Origin: DASVFB01 sp963766345
Lineage (GTDB): Bacteria; Actinomycetota; Thermoleophilia; Gaiellales; Gaiellaceae
Assembly (NCBI GenBank): GCA_963766345.1
Contig: CAVXZL010000012.1
Coordinates: 1,116,001-1,180,000, forward strand
Reading direction: 5' to 3'
Length of the DNA stretch: 64,000 nucleotides
The translations under genes and the position numbers were made by a program. Positions 60,402-64,000 of this stretch are shown here, one piece after another (positions within the stretch are counted from its first letter, which is position 1; every line of letters starts with the position of its first letter). The notes under the pieces are model-generated. The model made no database searches. It saw only the letters and a program-made list of their open reading frames with translations, and was not told where the DNA came from.

Positions 60402-61555
60402 AGCGCCTCCAGCAACCGATCCACCTCGCGCTCGGTGTTGTAGTGAACGAGGCCTGCGCGAACCGCGCCGCCTCCGTCTGCAAGGCCGAGCGCGCGCATC
60501 AGCTCGACGGCGTAGTAGTCGCCGTGCCAGACCGCGATCCCGCGGTCGCCGAGCGTCGTGGCCACCTCGCGCGGCGTTCGCCGGACGTGCGTGAACGCGA
60601 AGGTCGCCACGCGTCCGTCCATCGTCGGCAGCCCGTGCAGCGTGTAGCCGTCGGGGAGCCCGCGGAGGAATCGCTCGCCAAGCGCGTGCTCGTGCGCCTG
60701 GATCGCGTCCCAGCCGATCGACTCCACGTACTCGACGGCCGCGACGAACCCGGCGAGCAGCTCGTGCGGCTGCGTGCCCGTTTCGAAGCGGTGGCCCGGT
60801 GGGTCGTTCGGCGCCGGCCGGACCTTGTACGGCCGCCACGAGTCGAGCAGCTCGCCGCGGGCGAACGCGACGCCGAGGTGCGGCCCGAAGAACTTGTACG
60901 GCGAGCAGATGAGGACGTCGACGCCGAGCGCCTCGACGTCGATCGGCCCGTGCGGCCCGAAGTGCACTGCGTCGGCCCACGCGAGCGCGCCCGTGTCGTG
61001 CGCCAGCGCGGCGATGCGCGGTGCGTCCGTGAGCGTCCCGACGGCGTTCGCGGCGAGTGGGAACGCGACGATCTTCGTGCGCTCGGAGAGCTTCCGCTCG
61101 AGGTCGTCCAGGTCGAGCGTCGTGTCGTCGTTCAGCCCGACGATCCGCACGACGAGGTCGAGGTCATGTGCGAGCTCGAGCCACGGCGAGACGTTCGCGT
61201 CGTGGTCGAGGCCGGTCACGAGGATCTCGTCGCCCGCGCTGAACGTGCGCGCAGCGGTGCGCGTCAGCGTGAAGTTGAGCGACGTCATGTTCGGGCCGAA
61301 CGTGACGTGCTCGGTCGAGCAGCCGAGGAAGCGGCCCGCCGTGTCGTGCGCCTCTGCGATGAGCGCTTCGGTGCGGATGCTCGTGCCGTACGGTCCGCCG
61401 ACGTTCGCGTTCGATTCGCGGTAGTACCTCGCTACGGCGTCGATCACCGAGTCCGGGACCTGCGTGCCTCCCGGCCCGTCGAACAGCGTGAGCCCGTTGT
61501 CGAGCGACGAGAAACGCGCGCGCACGGCGTCGACGTCGTAGGCGATCGTGCTCAT
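60389..61555 (-). CDS. Class V PLP aminotransferase / cysteine desulfurase-like
   Basis: 388 residues, fold type I. FDGPGGTQVPDSVIDAVARY near 25, NVGGPYGTSIRTEALIAEAH near 51, WADAVHFGPHGPIDVEALG near 197 (Asp and His of the cofactor site) and the PLP lysine in DVLICSPYKFFGPHLGVAFA near 220. This subgroup (SufS/CsdA-like, EgtE-like) lacks a clear active-site cysteine loop, so C-S lyase, desulfurase or other activities are all possible. ATG 61555 follows TAGCGT by 7 nt. First gene of a three-gene operon, divergent from the antiporter. Confidence 0.9.
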   Translation of the reverse strand: MSTIAYDVDAVRARFSSLDNGLTLFDGPGGTQVPDSVIDAVARYYRESNANVGGPYGTSIRTEALIAEAHDTAGRFLGCSTEHVTFGPNMTSLNFTLTRTAARTFSAGDEILVTGLDHDANVSPWLELAHDLDLVVRIVGLNDDTTLDLDDLERKLSERTKIVAFPLAANAVGTLTDAPRIAALAHDTGALAWADAVHFGPHGPIDVEALGVDVLICSPYKFFGPHLGVAFARGELLDSWRPYKVRPAPNDPPGHRFETGTQPHELLAGFVAAVEYVESIGWDAIQAHEHALGERFLRGLPDGYTLHGLPTMDGRVATFAFTHVRRTPREVATTLGDRGIAVWHGDYYAVELMRALGLADGGGAVRAGLVHYNTEREVDRLLEALSDF

Positions 61556-61562
61556 GCAGCGA

Positions 61563-61568
61563 ACGCTA
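61563..61568 (-). promoter_or_regulatory. Leaderless -10 of the class V aminotransferase operon
   Basis: TAGCGT on the minus strand, 7 nt before ATG 61555; only 20 bp separate the two divergent start codons. Confidence 0.55.
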
Positions 61569-61575
61569 CAGCAGC

Positions 61576-62622
61576 ATGTCGATCGCGCTTCTCGTGCTCG
61601 TGTTCCTCGTCGCGGCGGGCGCAGTGTGGATCGCGGGCATCCACCTCTCGAACACGACCGACGTGCTCGACCATCGGCTCGGCTTCGGCGAGGCAATCGG
61701 CGGGCTCGTGATCCTGTCGATCGCGACGAACCTGCCCGAGATCGCGATCACGGTGAGCGCTGCGCTGTCGCACGACCTCGGCATCGCGATCGGGAACATC
61801 CTCGGCGGCATCGCGATCCAGACCGTCGTCCTCGTCGTGCTCGACGCCTTCGGGCTCGGCGCGATCGCCGCGCTCACGTATCGCGCCGCGTCTCTCCTGC
61901 TCGTGCTCGAGTGCGGCCTCGTCGTCGCAGTGCTCGTCGTGACGATCGGCGGCACGCAGCTGCCGGCGCAGTTGACGAAGGGCCGCGTCGAGCCGGCGTC
62001 GCTGCTGATCGTCGCGATCTGGCTCGCCGGTTTGTTCCTGCTTCAGCGTGCACAGCGCGGTCTGCCGTGGCACGAGGGCGGTGTCGCGCCGGACGGCCAG
62101 AAGGAGCCGATGAGGCATTCGAAGGCGAAAAGGAGCGACGCGGCTCCGTCGACGAGGCGGACGGCGATCGTGTTCGCGATCTCGGCGGCGGTCACGCTCG
62201 CCGGAGGAGTCGCGCTCGAGCAGAGCGGCGAGCGCATTGCGGCTCACCTCAACATGACCGGTGTGCTCTTCGGCTCGACGTTCCTCGCGGCCGCGACGGC
62301 GTTGCCCGAGATCTCGACGGGACTGCAGGCGGTGCGGATGGGCGACTACCAGCTCGCCATGAGCGACATCTTCGGCGGGAACGCGTTCCTGCCGGTGCTC
62401 TTCATCGTCGCGAGCCTGATCTCGGGCTCCGCGGTGCTGCCGCTCGCGCAGGACACGGACATCTATCTCACGGCGCTCGGCGCGCTGCTCACGGTCGTGT
62501 ACGTCTACGGGCTGATCTTCCGGCCGCGACGGATGGTGCTGCGCATGGGACTCGACTCGTTCACGGTGCTCGCGCTGTATGCCGTCGGCATCGCCGGGCT
62601 CGTCGCGATCGCGAAGACTTGA
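61576..62622 (+). CDS. Ca2+/cation antiporter (CaCA superfamily)
   Basis: 348 residues, ten or eleven hydrophobic helices. The two inverted alpha-repeats are clear: ATNLPEIAITVSAALSHDLG...GNILGG near 52-80 and AAATALPEISTGLQAV...SDIFGGN near 238-268, each with the ion-binding Glu (PEI). A hydrophilic loop (residues about 175-195: HSKAKRSDAAPSTRRT) separates the halves. It exports Ca2+ or another cation by H+ or Na+ exchange. Confidence 0.93.
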   Translation: MSIALLVLVFLVAAGAVWIAGIHLSNTTDVLDHRLGFGEAIGGLVILSIATNLPEIAITVSAALSHDLGIAIGNILGGIAIQTVVLVVLDAFGLGAIAALTYRAASLLLVLECGLVVAVLVVTIGGTQLPAQLTKGRVEPASLLIVAIWLAGLFLLQRAQRGLPWHEGGVAPDGQKEPMRHSKAKRSDAAPSTRRTAIVFAISAAVTLAGGVALEQSGERIAAHLNMTGVLFGSTFLAAATALPEISTGLQAVRMGDYQLAMSDIFGGNAFLPVLFIVASLISGSAVLPLAQDTDIYLTALGALLTVVYVYGLIFRPRRMVLRMGLDSFTVLALYAVGIAGLVAIAKT

Positions 62623-62651
62623 CGCGAGGCAGCGCCGTCCGGCGGCGGTCC

Positions 62652-62657
62652 TAGAGT
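62652..62657 (+). promoter_or_regulatory. Leaderless -10 of the small Arg-rich protein gene
   Basis: TAGAGT, 7 nt before ATG 62665; it favours this ATG over GTG 62656. Confidence 0.45.
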
Positions 62658-62664
62658 GCGGCGC

Positions 62665-62850
62665 ATGCGGATGCGCCGGTTGTCGGAGTCGGAGTGCTAC
62701 GCGCGTTGCTACGGCTGGCGCGACGACCAGGTGCGCATCCTGAGGCTCGAGCCGCGGCGGCCGCGCAACGCGCTGCGCCCGTCGGGCGAGGAGTTGCGCC
62801 GCTACTTCGAGGAGCGGCTCGACCGGCGCAGCGAGCCCGAAGCCGCCTAG
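62665..62850 (+). CDS. Small Arg-rich hypothetical protein
   Basis: 61 residues, very basic (RRLSESECYARCYGWRDDQV, LRLEPRRPRNALRP, ELRRYFEERLDRRS), with a Cys-x3-Cys that could bind a metal or form a disulfide. No family recognised. A leaderless promoter sits in front of it. It converges with and overlaps the next minus-strand gene by 4 bp. Confidence 0.65.
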   Translation: MRMRRLSESECYARCYGWRDDQVRILRLEPRRPRNALRPSGEELRRYFEERLDRRSEPEAA

Positions 62851-63578
62851 TCGTCCAGCCCGAGCCTCGAGCGGACGCGCTCGCGGAGCGTGGCGAAGCG
62901 TTCCGGATGCCGGTGCGTCAGTACCGGCTCCTCGACCCTCGGCTCGGCGAAGCGCTCGCCCTGCGTGAACTGCTCGCGGGTGAGGTCGAGCGTCAGTCCC
63001 GAAGGGAGCCGGTTCCAGGCGTGCCGGTCGACGCGGACGCCGTCGCGCAGCACGTTCGCGACGAGGATCTCGCCGCCGAGCAGCTCGCGGACCAGCAGCG
63101 CCGTCACCGCGCACTGCCCGCGCGCGGGGTTCGCCTCGGACCACTCGTCCGGATCGTCCGATGTCTTCTGGCTCCATGCTGCGCGGATCGCCTGCTCGAT
63201 CTCGCGGAGCGTCGCGGCGCGTGTGCTCTCCGCCGGCGCCGGAGCATCGGCCAGCACGCGTACGAGCCGGTCCCCGGCGGGCTCCGCGGTGAAACCGGCG
63301 GCCCGGTAGAGGTCCGTCCTCGAGGCGTCCGTGCCGGCCACGATCCGTGCGCCGGTCGCGACGCCTGCGATCGCGTCGAGGAGAGACGCAGCCTCGGCAT
63401 CGTCGCGCGAGGCGAGCGCACGGACGGCAAGCTCGTCGGCGTCGACCCGTTCGATGCCGGCGCACGCGACGAGCACGCCGTCGCGGCTCCAGCCGACGAG
63501 GTTCCAGGACGCCTCCGGCTCGAGCAGGGCGAGCACCGCAGGCTCCGTCTCGCGCCCGCGAAGATCGACGAGGGCCAT
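62847..63578 (-). CDS. GNAT-like domain fused to YunG-like domain
   Basis: 243 residues. The N-terminal ~115 residues follow a GNAT plan without a strong acetyl-CoA loop (LLEPEASWNLVGWSRDGVLV, LLDAIAGVATGARIVAGTDA, TDLYRAAGFTAEPAGDRLVR). The C-terminal ~120 residues match the YunG-like pattern: AAWSQKTSDDPDEWSEANPA, RGQCAVTALLVRELLGGEIL, RHAWNRLPSGLTLDLTREQF, with Cys, His and Asp residues suggestive of a papain-like or metal site. Function unknown. ATG 63578 follows TAGAAG by 6 nt; the promoter region is an exact tandem duplication. Confidence 0.78.
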   Translation of the reverse strand: MALVDLRGRETEPAVLALLEPEASWNLVGWSRDGVLVACAGIERVDADELAVRALASRDDAEAASLLDAIAGVATGARIVAGTDASRTDLYRAAGFTAEPAGDRLVRVLADAPAPAESTRAATLREIEQAIRAAWSQKTSDDPDEWSEANPARGQCAVTALLVRELLGGEILVANVLRDGVRVDRHAWNRLPSGLTLDLTREQFTQGERFAEPRVEEPVLTHRHPERFATLRERVRSRLGLDD

Positions 63579-63582
63579 CCGC

Positions 63583-63618
63583 AGCTTCTACCAGAACGCC
63601 AGCTTCTACTAGAACGCC
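63583..63618. repeat. Tandem 18-bp direct repeat in promoter region
   Basis: AGCTTCTACCAGAACGCC (63583-63600) followed immediately by AGCTTCTACTAGAACGCC (63601-63618), one mismatch. Each unit read on the minus strand holds GTAGAAG, so the duplication doubles a candidate -10. Confidence 0.75.
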
Positions 63619-63672
63619 CCCTGGGGGGACGCGAGCGCCCCCGAAGAAAGATTCGCAGGAAGAATCGCACGT

Positions 63673-64000
63673 GTGGGTGCCGAGTTTGCAACGCCTTCTC
63701 GCACGCCGAGCGACGTGCCGGACGTCCTCGCGCCGGGGTTGACGGTCGTCTTCTGCGGCATCAACCCGGGACGCGTCTCGGCCGCCGCGGGGGCGCATTT
63801 CGCCAATCCGCGGAACGACTTCTGGCGCCTGCTCCACGACGCCGGCTTCACCCCGCGGCGCTACGAGCCGCACGAGCAGTTCGCGCTGCTCGAGCTCGGC
63901 ATCGGCGTGACGAACGCCGCGTACCGGACGACGAAGGGCTCCGGCGATCTCCGTCGCGGCGACTTCGCCGACTCCGCGAGTCGCCTCGACCACCTGGCGC
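63673..64000 (+). CDS. mug: Mismatch-specific (G:T/U) DNA glycosylase, Mug-like, cut by window end
   Basis: 109 residues visible. Uracil-DNA-glycosylase superfamily, Mug/TDG branch: VVFCGINPGRVSAAAGAHFA near 30 (motif GINPG, substrate-pocket Asn) and PRNDFWRLLHDAGF, then ELGIGVTNAAYRTTKGSGDL. It removes uracil or thymine from G mispairs in base-excision repair. The second catalytic motif lies beyond 64000. GTG 63673 follows AAGAAT by 7 nt. Confidence 0.92.
   Translation, partial: MGAEFATPSRTPSDVPDVLAPGLTVVFCGINPGRVSAAAGAHFANPRNDFWRLLHDAGFTPRRYEPHEQFALLELGIGVTNAAYRTTKGSGDLRRGDFADSASRLDHLA

Noticed and set aside
63609..63660. Terminator for the Mug or YunG gene
   Set aside because: The C/G runs (CCCCCTGGGGGG) can pair but have no T-tract and lie upstream of both genes.

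Overview
The window is high-GC DNA (about 70 percent by eye) packed with short-gap, overlapping genes on both strands. It looks like an actinobacterium. Supporting features are a three-helix Rieske protein and diheme cytochrome c in a bcc-type cluster, a DevS/DosS-like GAF kinase, two ECF sigma/zinc anti-sigma pairs and very many GTG starts. Within Actinomycetota the gene set resembles uncultured soil Thermoleophilia (Gaiellales/Solirubrobacterales), but that placement is inference. I see no rRNA, tRNA, CRISPR array, complete insertion sequence or prophage.

Layout. 1-5.06 kb: cut LacI regulator, MFS exporter with a frameshift, class III aminotransferase, TetR with a perfect operator, beta-propeller protein. 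5.06-10.1 kb: a USP-like gene, glycogen synthase and an ATP-grasp gene (both with apparent frameshifts), a deleted SDR remnant, an ABC exporter and SixA. 10.1-14.8 kb: PhzF, a membrane-anchored copper oxidase/nitrite-reductase-like protein, and a TPP-riboswitch operon (cytX, PfkB kinase, Asp-box protein). 15.6-22.5 kb: one seven-gene respiratory operon on the minus strand (caa3 oxidase, an unknown membrane protein, bcc complex). 22.6-36.2 kb: GerMN lipoprotein, USP, alcohol dehydrogenase with a GNAT/acyl-CoA synthetase, a DosS-like two-component pair, aconitase with a formyltransferase, and MarR divergent from HtrA.

36.2-45.9 kb: a structured intergenic region, dienelactone hydrolase, a MerA-like flavoprotein, an ECF sigma/anti-sigma pair followed by two genes carrying four YbjQ-like modules, an EgtA/YbdK-type ligase, a copper chaperone and an RsrA-type sigma/anti-sigma pair. 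46.0-53.2 kb: an eight-gene minus-strand operon running from citrate synthase through an amidohydrolase and a three-subunit molybdenum hydroxylase to a cyclophilin and a MocA-like cofactor enzyme. 53.4-64 kb: M24 peptidase, acetate transporter plus acetyl-CoA synthetase, M16 peptidase, thioesterase/epimerase/class V aminotransferase operon, Ca2+/cation antiporter, a GNAT-YunG fusion and a cut Mug glycosylase.

Four signals cut across genes. (1) Many genes have a -10-like hexamer (A at position 2, T at position 6) whose last base lies exactly 6-7 nt before the start codon, as expected for leaderless mRNAs. (2) Two copies of a ~150-bp element with covarying hairpins each begin a few bases after the stop codon of a minus-strand gene; I know no family for it. 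(3) Four genes have ATC where ATG is expected. (4) At least four genes carry single-base indels, so some breaks may be assembly errors.
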